Shown here: positions 14,768 to 22,677 of the stretch, piece after piece
Position numbering within the stretch: the first letter of the stretch is position 1
How the letters are laid out: each line of letters starts with the position of its first letter
NCBI RefSeq assembly: GCF_051133435.1
Contig: NZ_JBPGNY010000003.1
Span: forward strand, 186,001-250,000
Reading direction: 5' to 3'
Origin: JAAYAO01 sp051133435
GTDB taxonomy: Bacteria > Actinomycetota > Actinomycetes > Propionibacteriales > Propionibacteriaceae
DNA length: 64,000 nt
Notes under the pieces: generated by a model
What the model was told of the DNA's origin: nothing
Database searches by the model: none
What the model saw: only the letters and a program-made list of their open reading frames with translations
Program-made: the position numbers and the translations under genes

Positions 14768-17335
14768 CTATGTTGCGTCGACGGTGACCGGCACACGGAG
14801 ATCGGTCGCGATAGGCGTATAGAGGTCAACGCCCTGTTCCCTGGTCTTGAGGGAGACCATCAGCGAGTATCGGACAGGCAAGTCAAGCCGATCCTTTCGG
14901 CTGTTTCGCTTCCACCACCCACCAACGGGGTAGACGCCGACCACACCGCAAGCGGCGAGATCTTGCCCCGAGCCCTCCCAAATGTCTTGGTGGAGCGAGC
15001 CCAGGTTGCGCTGGTTCGGGCCGATCAGCCAGCGGTCGTCCGACCCCGACGAACGAGAAACACGCGAGGACCCTTCGTCATTCTCGGCTTCGCGGTTCAG
15101 CCGCGATATGAACTCGGCCTCGGTCAGATCGGTCGGCGACTTCAAGTCGAAACGGAGAAGATGCGACGGGTAGGTGTAACGCTGTCGCCACCCACGTCGT
15201 GAGGCGGAGGGCTCCACGAAGTACGAAAGCGTGATCTTCAGGGTAACATCGCCGGCCCCGATGGCTTCTAGTACTTCGGTGGGCCACGGGAGAGCATGCA
15301 GCCTGAATCTGCGCATCTTGTAGTCGGTTCCCTCGAAGGGAACGAAAGTATCTTGGGCGACGAGGGTGACCGATTGCCGCGACGAACGGAGTACGGCGTC
15401 CTCGGTGGGTACGCCCCAGCCATAGCGGCGCAGCAGATCGAGTTTGGGCTCCTTCTTCTTCCCTGTGGCATCGAACTCGGCGCGCATGGCCGGGGTCCAT
15501 TCCGCTGCGTGGACCAAAAGCCCACGGATCGTCTCAGGCCAATACTCCGGATAGTGCGCGATGGTGAGTGCTGCCAACCTCGACGCCTGCGCCGTGGCGG
15601 CACTGGTGGCGTTAGCGGACGTCAGCGCCAAATCGTTGTTGAGGCCAGTGCTTCGTAGCGACAACATAGGATGGCGGTCGTTGAAGCCAGTGGCACCGTC
15701 GGTGAGCACGTTGCCGCCCTCAAAACAGATGTCCGGTTTGATCGGCCACTTCCGCGTGCCGAACAGCAGTGAGGTCCGGCTGTGCGGTGAGAGTTCACCC
15801 TCGGCCGCCATGGCTGTCCATCCAGCGAAGTCGGGATGGGACGGCAGAGTCGTGAGGTCGGTGTACGCACCTACGGTCAGCGCGTTCCACGCCTGCGCGG
15901 GGTCTTCCACCGCGGAGAGATCTGACTCGGTGCGGTGGTCGGCGGTGTAGTTGTCGACGTTCCCGGCGGCGACGATGATGAGCCGGCTTGCTTTCGGGTC
16001 GGGTGCTGCCAGCAGTTGCAGTTGTTCGCCATCGCGCACAATATCGGTGCCCGCCGCAAGCGCGTCGACCGTCGATGACCACAGGCTCGGCACGCCGGGG
16101 CGATCCGGTGCGGTGGAAATGGGCATGCAGAACACTCGGCGTCGCTGTGCCGTCGCCTCGGTCAACGCAACGGCATCAACCGTGACCGTGCCGTAATCGC
16201 GGGGATCGGTATCTGGCTCACCGGGGATGGGGAGCACTCGCACGGACTCAAGCCTGTGATGCAGCTGAACGGTTCCCGACCCGGTGAGCAGATCATCGAG
16301 TGGCCCGTACAACGCCAAGCCCGCCATTGCAGTGCCGTGGCCTTGGGTGTCGGCGCCGGAGGTTCCGATCGCTGTATGCACGTCCGCGGGGTCGAGTGAG
16401 TCCACCAGCAGTCGGTGGGAACGGGCTACTCCGGTGTCGAGGTGGCAAACCGCTGGCGCTTCCACGGGAGCGGCGCTCACCCGGCTGGCCAGATCATCGA
16501 CATACTCGTCTTGTTCCTCGGGCAGGAGATCCTCGATCGTGTCGACGAACTCCGGCCTGCGGATTTCGGCGATGGGAACGCTGGTGAAGGGCAACACCTC
16601 CAATTGCTGCCACGTTGCCCTGATCCACACGATGACGCGATCATTGAGCACCAGCGAGCGTTCCAGAACCTGAAGGTTCAAAGCCGCCGCGAACCTGCCG
16701 ATGGTGTCGACGCCCTCATGTGAGGCATCAAGCCACAGTTCCCACCAGTTGACTCCACGCTTGGGCGGGTCGCCTTCGGATTGCCACAGGTCATCAAGGA
16801 TGGTCTGGCGGATGCGCGAGATGTTCGCCACGAGTGCCCGATGGGCGGGGTTTCCCTCTGGCGTCTCCCACTTGTCTTCGGTCCCTCTGGTGATCTTCTT
16901 TTCCAGGTACTCCTCGAATATCCTCAGGAACTGCTCGCGGTAGGTGTCGGCGACCCACACCACCGCCCGCTCAGGCAGACCGTCGGTGGCTAGCTGCACT
17001 GACAGCAACAACCACTGGGGGACTCGCGGTTTCTTGGCGCTCCCCCGGGTGAACTTCTGAAGCGACTCGATCTTCAACGGATAGGTCGCATCTTCCCCCT
17101 CAAGAGTCACGAAACTCCCGAGTGCCCGCAGTTCTTCGTCGCTCAGGATTGCGTCCGTGCGCGCGGCATCGCTTCCGGCAAAGACGTCCTGGAGTTGCTC
17201 CTTCAGCGCGAGCCCATGAGCACGGTACTCGACCGGCCTGATCTTCGGGTTTCCCCCACCCTTGCGAGAGAAGTCCTCGCTCCGAACGCGATCGAGGACG
17301 TGTAAGTGGGTCAGGTGCCTCAGTTCGTCAGGCAC
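14768..17335 (-). CDS. ietS: IetS-like subtilase (S8 serine protease)
   Basis: Large cytoplasmic subtilisin-family protein (855 aa) without a signal peptide. The catalytic triad is D300 (CHLDTGVARSH), H333 (DTQGHGTAMAG) and S578 (NATSAATA, an altered GTSxA box), with oxyanion N459 (AAGN). A region of about 290 residues precedes the protease domain and about 250 follow it. Together with the upstream AAA ATPase it matches IetAS, first described as a plasmid-incompatibility pair in Agrobacterium and later shown to be anti-phage. The GTG start at 17335 overlaps the end of ietA by 8 nt, so the two are coupled. Confidence 0.8.
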   Translation of the reverse strand: MPDELRHLTHLHVLDRVRSEDFSRKGGGNPKIRPVEYRAHGLALKEQLQDVFAGSDAARTDAILSDEELRALGSFVTLEGEDATYPLKIESLQKFTRGSAKKPRVPQWLLLSVQLATDGLPERAVVWVADTYREQFLRIFEEYLEKKITRGTEDKWETPEGNPAHRALVANISRIRQTILDDLWQSEGDPPKRGVNWWELWLDASHEGVDTIGRFAAALNLQVLERSLVLNDRVIVWIRATWQQLEVLPFTSVPIAEIRRPEFVDTIEDLLPEEQDEYVDDLASRVSAAPVEAPAVCHLDTGVARSHRLLVDSLDPADVHTAIGTSGADTQGHGTAMAGLALYGPLDDLLTGSGTVQLHHRLESVRVLPIPGEPDTDPRDYGTVTVDAVALTEATAQRRRVFCMPISTAPDRPGVPSLWSSTVDALAAGTDIVRDGEQLQLLAAPDPKASRLIIVAAGNVDNYTADHRTESDLSAVEDPAQAWNALTVGAYTDLTTLPSHPDFAGWTAMAAEGELSPHSRTSLLFGTRKWPIKPDICFEGGNVLTDGATGFNDRHPMLSLRSTGLNNDLALTSANATSAATAQASRLAALTIAHYPEYWPETIRGLLVHAAEWTPAMRAEFDATGKKKEPKLDLLRRYGWGVPTEDAVLRSSRQSVTLVAQDTFVPFEGTDYKMRRFRLHALPWPTEVLEAIGAGDVTLKITLSYFVEPSASRRGWRQRYTYPSHLLRFDLKSPTDLTEAEFISRLNREAENDEGSSRVSRSSGSDDRWLIGPNQRNLGSLHQDIWEGSGQDLAACGVVGVYPVGGWWKRNSRKDRLDLPVRYSLMVSLKTREQGVDLYTPIATDLRVPVTVDAT

Positions 17336-18296
17336 AGCTCGCCGTTCGACGATCCCCCAAGGCAGACACCAAGTCGGCAGCTCGAACCGTGGTGTCGCCG
17401 CGCATCAGAACAGCTTTGGCAGCCGCTTCGGCCGCCTTAACCAGATCAGCGTGGCTGAGACCTTCAGTGTGTGCGCCGACCGTGTCCCACCGCATGCCCT
17501 TGATCAGCGACCCTAGTCGCCCCCTGATGACGGTCCGCGCCTGCATGGTGTCGGGAAGGTCGTAGGTTAGAACCATGTCAAACCGGCGGAACAACGCTTT
17601 GTCGAGAATGGCGCGGTGATTCGTCGCAGCAATGACGATGCTCTCGGGGCTGGCTTGTTCCAAGAACACTAGGAACGAGTTCAAGATACGCCGCGCTTCA
17701 CCGATGTCGTTCCCGGATCGGTCGCCACCAAGGGCATCGAACTCGTCGAACAGGTAGACACCGCGGCGTTCCGCAACCGCATCGAACACCAGTCGCAGCT
17801 TTCCTGCGGTCTCCCCCATATACTTGCTCAGCAGACTGTCGAGTCGCACCGTAAACATCGGCAAAGACAGCTCGCGTGCCAACACCGCCGCCGTCATGGT
17901 CTTTCCTGTTCCCGGCGGCCCCTCCAGCAGCAGGCGATGGGTAGGTGCGAATCCGTGCTCCAAGAGTCGCTTGCGTTGGCGCTGCTCGGCGATCACTTGC
18001 CTGAGCCGATCCGTCAGTTCGCTCGGACCGACCAGGTTCCGCAGGGTGACGTCCGGATGGCTGACCTCGATGAGTTCCGCAAGGTCACCACGTGGCTGGG
18101 CCAACTTGGTGACGTTGTCGCGTGGCACCACGCTGCGGGAGGCGTCGACGGCCTTCTTGATGTCGTCAGCCAGCAGATGGTGGCCCTGGCGGGCCTCACG
18201 CGCCGCGATCTGTAGCGCGACCGAATAGAACGCCGAGTCATCACCGGAGGCATGGCTACGGACCATGGCGGTGATGTGTTCACCCAATCCGGCCAT
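17328..18296 (-). CDS. ietA: IetA-like AAA+ ATPase
   Basis: AAA+ ATPase of 322 residues. An N-terminal helical domain (1-90) is followed by Walker A GPPGTGKT (126-133), Walker B with D184-E185 (YLFDEFDAL), sensor-1 N226 (AATNHRAI) and an arginine pair R237-R238 (ALFRRFD). It is proposed to gate or activate the partner subtilase. The start at 18296 is set by GGAGGG 5 nt upstream; an ATG at 18317 is in frame but lacks such a site. Both ietA and ietS are intact, unlike neighbouring genes. Confidence 0.82.
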   Translation of the reverse strand: MAGLGEHITAMVRSHASGDDSAFYSVALQIAAREARQGHHLLADDIKKAVDASRSVVPRDNVTKLAQPRGDLAELIEVSHPDVTLRNLVGPSELTDRLRQVIAEQRQRKRLLEHGFAPTHRLLLEGPPGTGKTMTAAVLARELSLPMFTVRLDSLLSKYMGETAGKLRLVFDAVAERRGVYLFDEFDALGGDRSGNDIGEARRILNSFLVFLEQASPESIVIAATNHRAILDKALFRRFDMVLTYDLPDTMQARTVIRGRLGSLIKGMRWDTVGAHTEGLSHADLVKAAEAAAKAVLMRGDTTVRAADLVSALGDRRTASCA

Positions 18297-18573
18297 CGTC
18301 CCTCCTGGCGGCATCATTCCAGAGACCCCTGACGGTCTTGCAGCCTCAGTCTACGGTCGACCAGGCTCGCGAGCCGAACGACCCGGCGAGCAAGACGAGC
18401 CGCCCCACGTGGCAGGAGGCAGGGGTGTCGTGTGCTGGCTCAGATCCAGCGCCGATGTCTGAATCTGTCGATACCCTGAGAAGACGGTCGCCGGGGCCGT
18501 GCACGTCGGCCGGTAGGAGCGACCTGAGACTGACGACCTTGTACATCCGGTTCTTCCGGTCGTTCAACCTCGA

Positions 18574-19525
18574 CTACCTGCGGAACAGCCGTGAGGAGGA
18601 CACAACCCATCCCGACCGTTGGATCTGCTCGGTCCGGACGAGTTGTTCTTCCCATTCGTGCGGGTCCCGCTGGGACCCGACGTGACGACGGTTGTTGAAC
18701 CAGTCGGCCCACTCCAAGGTGGCGATCTCGACGTCGTCCTGCCCCTTCCAAGGGCCGCGTCTGCGGATGACCTCGGTCTTGGACAGGCCGATGATGGACT
18801 CGGCCATGGCGTTGTCGTAGGAGTCTCCGACCGACCCGGTCGAGGGAGTGGCGCCGGCTTCGGCGAGTCGTTCGGAGTAGCGGATCGAGGTGTATTGGCT
18901 GCCGGCGTCGGAGTGATGCATGAGTCCCTGGATCGACTGCCCCTCGCGGGATCGCTGCCAGATCCCCATCTCGAGGGCATCCAGGACCAGGTCGGTGCTC
19001 ATCGACCGAGAGACCCGCCAACCGGTGACACGGCGGCTGAAACACGTCGACGCAGAACGCGACATAGACGAACCCGGCCCAGGTCGCGACATAGGTGAAG
19101 TCCACGACCCAGAGCTGGTTGGGCCGTTCGGCTGCGAAGTGCCGCTCGACCAGATCTTCCGGACGCGGGACCTTCGGGTCGGCCCGAGTCGTCGTCTTGG
19201 ACGCGCCGCGAACCGCCCCGGCCAGACCGTCGGCGCGCATCAGGCGTTCGATCGTGCAACGGGCAACGTCGAAACCCTCACGACGCAGCTGATGCCACAC
19301 CTTCCGGACCCCATAGACCCCGAAGTTGGAATCATGAACCCGCCTGATCCGGGCCAGGATCTCCGCATCGCGAACCGCCCGGGAGCTCGGTGGACGCTTC
19401 ACCGCAGCCCAGTAGGTCGACGGGGCGATCTGGCAGCCATGCTCGGACAGCACTCTGCAGATCGGCTCGACCCCGAAGACCCGCCCCTCGAACACGTCAT
19501 GGCGATGCTCGTCGATGAATATCAC
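18574..19525 (-). pseudogene. IS3 transposase OrfB, frameshifted
   Basis: DDE integrase. The first part (from GTG 19525) has an HTH_21-like region, SNFGVYGVRKVWHQL and the first Asp in LWVVDFTY. After VDVF an extra T at about 19040-19042 breaks the frame. The second frame resumes with SRRVTGW, the second Asp in HHSDAGSQYTS and the Glu in NAMAESIIG, ending at 18574. Without recoding no full transposase is made, so the copy is probably immobile. Confidence 0.8.
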
Positions 19526-19854
19526 GAGCGTGGAGATGGGCGGTCGAGCTCCGCCGCGAAGAAAGCCGCAGCCGTCTTCAAGATCGCGTTGGCCCGCTGC
19601 AACTCACGGTTCTCCTTCTCCAACTCGATGATCCGCCGACGATCACTCCTGGACTGACCCGGTTTAGCTCTCGAGTCGATCCGGGCCTGTTTGCCCCAGC
19701 CACGCAAAGTGTCGCGATGAACCCCGAGCTGCTCGGCAACCCGCCGGCAGGCAGCCGTGACCGACAACCCCAGTTCCGGATCAGCAAGCAAATCCTCGAC
19801 CAGACGGATCGATCGTTCCCGAAGCTCCTCGGGATACTTCTTCGGTGCTGGCAT
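19522..19854 (-). CDS. IS3 transposase OrfA
   Basis: Small helix-turn-helix protein (110 aa) that precedes OrfB in IS3 elements. It begins MPAPKKYPEELRERSIRLV and ends with a leucine-zipper-like coiled coil (RRIIELEKENRELQRANAILK). Its stop overlaps the orfB GTG start (GTGA). The third ATG (19854) is chosen because GAAAGG lies at the right distance; ATGs at 19863 and 19860 are alternatives. Confidence 0.85.
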   Translation of the reverse strand: MPAPKKYPEELRERSIRLVEDLLADPELGLSVTAACRRVAEQLGVHRDTLRGWGKQARIDSRAKPGQSRSDRRRIIELEKENRELQRANAILKTAAAFFAAELDRPSPRS

Positions 19855-19977
19855 GGTCATCATCCTTTCGGGATTTCAGACCCTCCACCAGACCCGGGGC
19901 GGTTCAGAACTCATCCGCGAACTCACCCTCAACCTCAACCGCAACTACCAGCCAATACAAGCCCGCCCGAACACGAC

Positions 19978-20008
19978 AAAACCCCCGAAACCATAAGTTC
20001 GGGGGTTT
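19978..20008 (-). terminator. Terminator of the tRNA-Ala transcript
   Basis: A perfect 11-bp stem, AAACCCCCGAA (19979-19989) with TTCGGGGGTTT (19998-20008), has an 8-nt loop. Read on the minus strand the stem runs into TTTTG. It lies 26 nt past the 3' end of the tRNA gene. Confidence 0.75.
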
Positions 20009-20033
20009 CAGATGTCCTGAGACATCACAAACG

Positions 20034-20106
20034 TGGAGCTAAGGGGATTCGAACCCCTGACCTTCTCATTGCGAACGAGACGCGCTACCAACTGCGCCAT
20101 AGCCCC
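20034..20106 (-). tRNA. tRNA-Ala (anticodon CGC)
   Basis: A complete 73-nt cloverleaf: acceptor GGGGCTA/TAGCTCC, D-arm GCGC/GCGC, anticodon loop TTCGCAA, T-arm AGGGG-TTCGAAT-CCCCT and discriminator A. CCA is not encoded. Accessory DNA (IS, ietAS, conjugation scrap) begins directly on its 3' side, the usual side of site-specific integration at tRNA genes. Confidence 0.95.
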
Positions 20107-20156
20107 ATGTCTTTCGACCAGAATACGTTACCACCAACGGCGGCGCTGACAAATCC

Positions 20157-20930
20157 TCATTCGCCCACAGCGGGGCGCAGATCGATCGGGCAGGAGTCCT
20201 CGGCGATCTCACCCAAAGGCTCTGCGGTCACCGGCAACTGGTCGTTCGGCCGACGCAGCGATTCGGTCAGTTCGGGCGAGGACAGATCAATGGTGCGGAC
20301 GGTCCGCGGGGCCAGGGGCCGCGACACATAGGTGGGACGCGTCACCGGCAGCGGCTCCCAGACGTTGCCGGCGCTGTCGGGCGACACCGGCAGCGAGTGC
20401 TCGTCCGGCTCGGGCTCCTCGGAGGCCTTCTGCTCGGCCTCCTTGCGGCCGATGAGCACGGTCGACTCGTTGTTGCCGCGGTTCATGATCTGTTCGTAGC
20501 GACGGTCGAGGTTCTTGCGCATGGCTTTGACGCTGAACCGGGCGACGACCACGAAGGCCACCAACAGGGCGACCGGAATGAAGATCGACCACCACAACAG
20601 GTAGCCGGCCACGATCCCGACCGCGACGGCGGTGGTGACCACCATCAAGAACACCAGGACGTGCCGGCGCCGGGCCGCGGCCACCGCCTCGGAGCGACGC
20701 AGTTCGTAGACCATCGCGCGGCGGGTCAGCGGGGTGGAGACATCGGCGGTGACCTGCGAGGTTTCCTCGTCGTCGTCCGGCTCGACATCGCGGATGATTT
20801 TCACCCCACGCAGTTGGATGCGCGGGTCAACACCGGTCTTTTCGTCCTCGTTCGCACGCTTGCGGAGGAACCACGGGACCAGATACGCAAGCCAAGCTAT
20901 GGCAATGGCTGCGTATATCAATCCGGTCAC
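20157..20930 (-). CDS. SepX/GlpR-like divisome membrane protein
   Basis: Membrane protein of 257 residues: an N-terminal helix (residues 1-21, LIYAAIAIAWLAYLVPWF), a charged linker, a pair of helices around residues 92-132 and a long cytosolic tail with many prolines and acids. This matches actinobacterial SepX / GlpR, a cell-division protein that in Corynebacterium is the membrane receptor of the gephyrin-like protein Glp. The gephyrin/MoeA-like gene at 22674-23999 sits in the same gene block, supporting the pairing. Confidence 0.75.
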   Translation of the reverse strand: MTGLIYAAIAIAWLAYLVPWFLRKRANEDEKTGVDPRIQLRGVKIIRDVEPDDDEETSQVTADVSTPLTRRAMVYELRRSEAVAAARRRHVLVFLMVVTTAVAVGIVAGYLLWWSIFIPVALLVAFVVVARFSVKAMRKNLDRRYEQIMNRGNNESTVLIGRKEAEQKASEEPEPDEHSLPVSPDSAGNVWEPLPVTRPTYVSRPLAPRTVRTIDLSSPELTESLRRPNDQLPVTAEPLGEIAEDSCPIDLRPAVGE

Positions 20931-20986
20931 ATCCCAGACCGTACGGCCTTGCCGGGATTCTTTCGAGCAGCCTCACCGGAGTGTCA

Positions 20987-21640
20987 TCAGTCCGGGTCGA
21001 CATTCTGCTCCGGACCTCCTTCGAGGCGTGCCACCAGCCCGCCCGGAACCTCCTCGACGTTGAGGGCGAACACCTCGTGATCGCGCCAATCACCGTCGAT
21101 GTGCAGGTAGCGCGGACGGAAACCCTCGTGCCGGAATCCGAGCTTCTCAACCACCCGAAGACTGGCGGTGTTCTCCGGACGGATCGTGATCTCGATCCGG
21201 TGCAGACCCATCACCTGCCAGCAGTAATCACAGGCCATCGCAACAGCCAGGGGGATGATCCCCCGCCCGGCATAAGCCCGGTCGATCCAATACCCGACCT
21301 GGGCCCAGCCGGCCGATCCGCCGGTGATGCCGCTGACCGTCAGTTGCCCGACCAGGCGGGTGTTGCGTTCGGGTCCGTAGCGCACCATCCAGGGCAGGGC
21401 CGAGCCCTGGCGTCCGAGCCGGTTCATCATGGCCACGAACTGCCCGAAGCTGCGCGGCCCCACTTCGGCACCGGGCGGCATGGTCGCCTCCCAGGGCGAC
21501 AGCCACTCCCAGTTGCGGGCGCGGATCTTCTGCCATTCGCGGCCGTACCGGCGATGTACGGGAACCAGTTCGACCTCACCGTGGCGCAGGCTCACCGGCC
21601 AGCGGTGCACCCCTCGGGTTGTGCCCCACACCGATCCCAT
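20987..21640 (-). CDS. RimJ/RimL-type GNAT N-acetyltransferase
   Basis: GNAT acetyltransferase of 217 residues resembling ribosomal-protein N-acetyltransferases. It has a VGYWIDRAYAGRGI block for acetyl-CoA binding and the C-terminal IRPENTASLRVVEKLGFRHEG signature. ATG 21640 is chosen; the frame stays open to 22051, but that part overlaps the moaB-type gene and is not protein-like. It is probably transcribed with the molybdopterin genes upstream. Confidence 0.8.
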   Translation of the reverse strand: MGSVWGTTRGVHRWPVSLRHGEVELVPVHRRYGREWQKIRARNWEWLSPWEATMPPGAEVGPRSFGQFVAMMNRLGRQGSALPWMVRYGPERNTRLVGQLTVSGITGGSAGWAQVGYWIDRAYAGRGIIPLAVAMACDYCWQVMGLHRIEITIRPENTASLRVVEKLGFRHEGFRPRYLHIDGDWRDHEVFALNVEEVPGGLVARLEGGPEQNVDPD

Positions 21641-21675
21641 CTCAGGTACCGCCCGCTTCCACCGAACACCCCGGC

Positions 21676-22176
21676 TCAGTGATCCCCGCCGCGAAGCTGG
21701 GTCACCGCGTGGTCGACGATCTCCGCGAGCACATCGAGGCCGTCGCGCACCCCACCGACCGATCCGGGCAAGTTCACCACGAGCGTGGTACCGGCAACCC
21801 CGCACGCGCCGCGGCTCAACACCGAGGTGGGCACCCCCTTGGCAACCCCTCGGGCCACCAGTTGGGCTTCCAGGCCGGGCAAGGTCTTGTCGAGGTGCGG
21901 ACGGGTCATCTCCGGCGTGAGGTCCTTGGGTCCAATACCGGTGCCACCGGTGGTGACCACCAGATCGGGACTCCCGGCCAGCACCTCGGCGATCGCGTCG
22001 GCATAGGACGGTCCGTCGGCGACGATCACCGAATCGGTGTCGAAGCCCCATTCCCGGAGGCGTTCTTCGATCACCGGGCCGGATCGGTCGGTGTAGATCC
22101 CGCCGGCGGCCCGGGTGGACACCGTGATCACGATCGCCGTGCGCGGGGCGTCGGTCTGCTGGGTGTGTTCACTCAC
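21676..22176 (-). CDS. MoaB/Mog-type molybdopterin adenylyltransferase
   Basis: A 166-residue MoaB/Mog family protein that adenylates molybdopterin before metal insertion. The substrate-binding loops TTGGTGIGPKDLTPE and NLPGSVGGVRDGL are typical. It follows moaC on the same strand, 30 nt away, in a molybdenum-cofactor gene block. Confidence 0.87.
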   Translation of the reverse strand: MSEHTQQTDAPRTAIVITVSTRAAGGIYTDRSGPVIEERLREWGFDTDSVIVADGPSYADAIAEVLAGSPDLVVTTGGTGIGPKDLTPEMTRPHLDKTLPGLEAQLVARGVAKGVPTSVLSRGACGVAGTTLVVNLPGSVGGVRDGLDVLAEIVDHAVTQLRGGDH

Positions 22177-22206
22177 CGCGGCCTCCTTCGTGCTGACGCA
22201 GCCGAT

Positions 22207-22677
22207 TCAGTCTCTGGTCCAGTCACCGGAGCGTCCGCCGGATTTGGCGGTCACCTTGATCTGGTCGATCACGGCCAGCTTGTCGACGGCCTTGACCATG
22301 TCGATCAGGGTCAAGGCGGCCACGCTGACCGCGGTGAGCGCCTCCATCTCCACCCCGGTGCGATCGGTGGTACGGACGGTGGCGGTCAACTCCACGCCTT
22401 CGTCGACGACCTCCAGGTGCACCTCCACCCCGCTCAGCGACAGCGGGTGGCACAGCGGGATCAGCTCCCAGGTGCGTTTGGCCGCCTGAATGCCGGCGAT
22501 CCGCGACACCGCGAGCGCGTCCCCCTTGGGTACCCCGGTGCCGCGCAACAGCTCCACACATTCGTCGCTGAGCAACACCCGTCCGGTCGCCGTAGCAGAA
22601 CGTGCGGTGACGTCCTTGGCGGACACGTCGACCATCCGGGCCGCGCCCATCTCGTCCAGGTGGGTGAACTTGGTCAT
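22207..22677 (-). CDS. moaC: Cyclic pyranopterin monophosphate synthase MoaC
   Basis: MoaC (156 aa) makes cyclic pyranopterin monophosphate in the first part of molybdenum-cofactor synthesis. IPLCHPLSLSGVEVHL and the GVEMEALTAVSVAALTLIDMVKAVDK block are family signatures. The start at ATG 22677 overlaps the moeA stop (ATGA). No moaA was seen in the window, so the first pathway step must be encoded elsewhere. Confidence 0.92.
   Translation of the reverse strand: MTKFTHLDEMGAARMVDVSAKDVTARSATATGRVLLSDECVELLRGTGVPKGDALAVSRIAGIQAAKRTWELIPLCHPLSLSGVEVHLEVVDEGVELTATVRTTDRTGVEMEALTAVSVAALTLIDMVKAVDKLAVIDQIKVTAKSGGRSGDWTRD

Larger units (their letters stand above)
18574..19906 (-). mobile_element. 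IS3-family insertion sequence, damaged
   Basis: Two overlapping genes (orfA, orfB) with DDE transposase motifs mark an IS3-family element. Its right end carries an IS3-like terminal sequence, read from the outside as TGAACCGCCCCGGGTCTGG (19906 inward). A matching left end was not found near 18574; a weak resemblance lies around 18397-18420. The element is probably truncated on the left as well as frameshifted. It lies between ietA and the 3' end of tRNA-Ala. Confidence 0.75.

Noticed and set aside
18397..18420. Left terminal repeat of the IS3 element
   Set aside because: CCGCCCC shared with the right end, but overall matching is weak (just over half the positions); reported only as a vague resemblance.
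18440..18573. C-terminal extension of the IS3 transposase in its first frame
   Set aside because: The real second Asp and Glu motifs are in the other frame, which ends at 18574; the extension is a read-through artefact of the frameshift.
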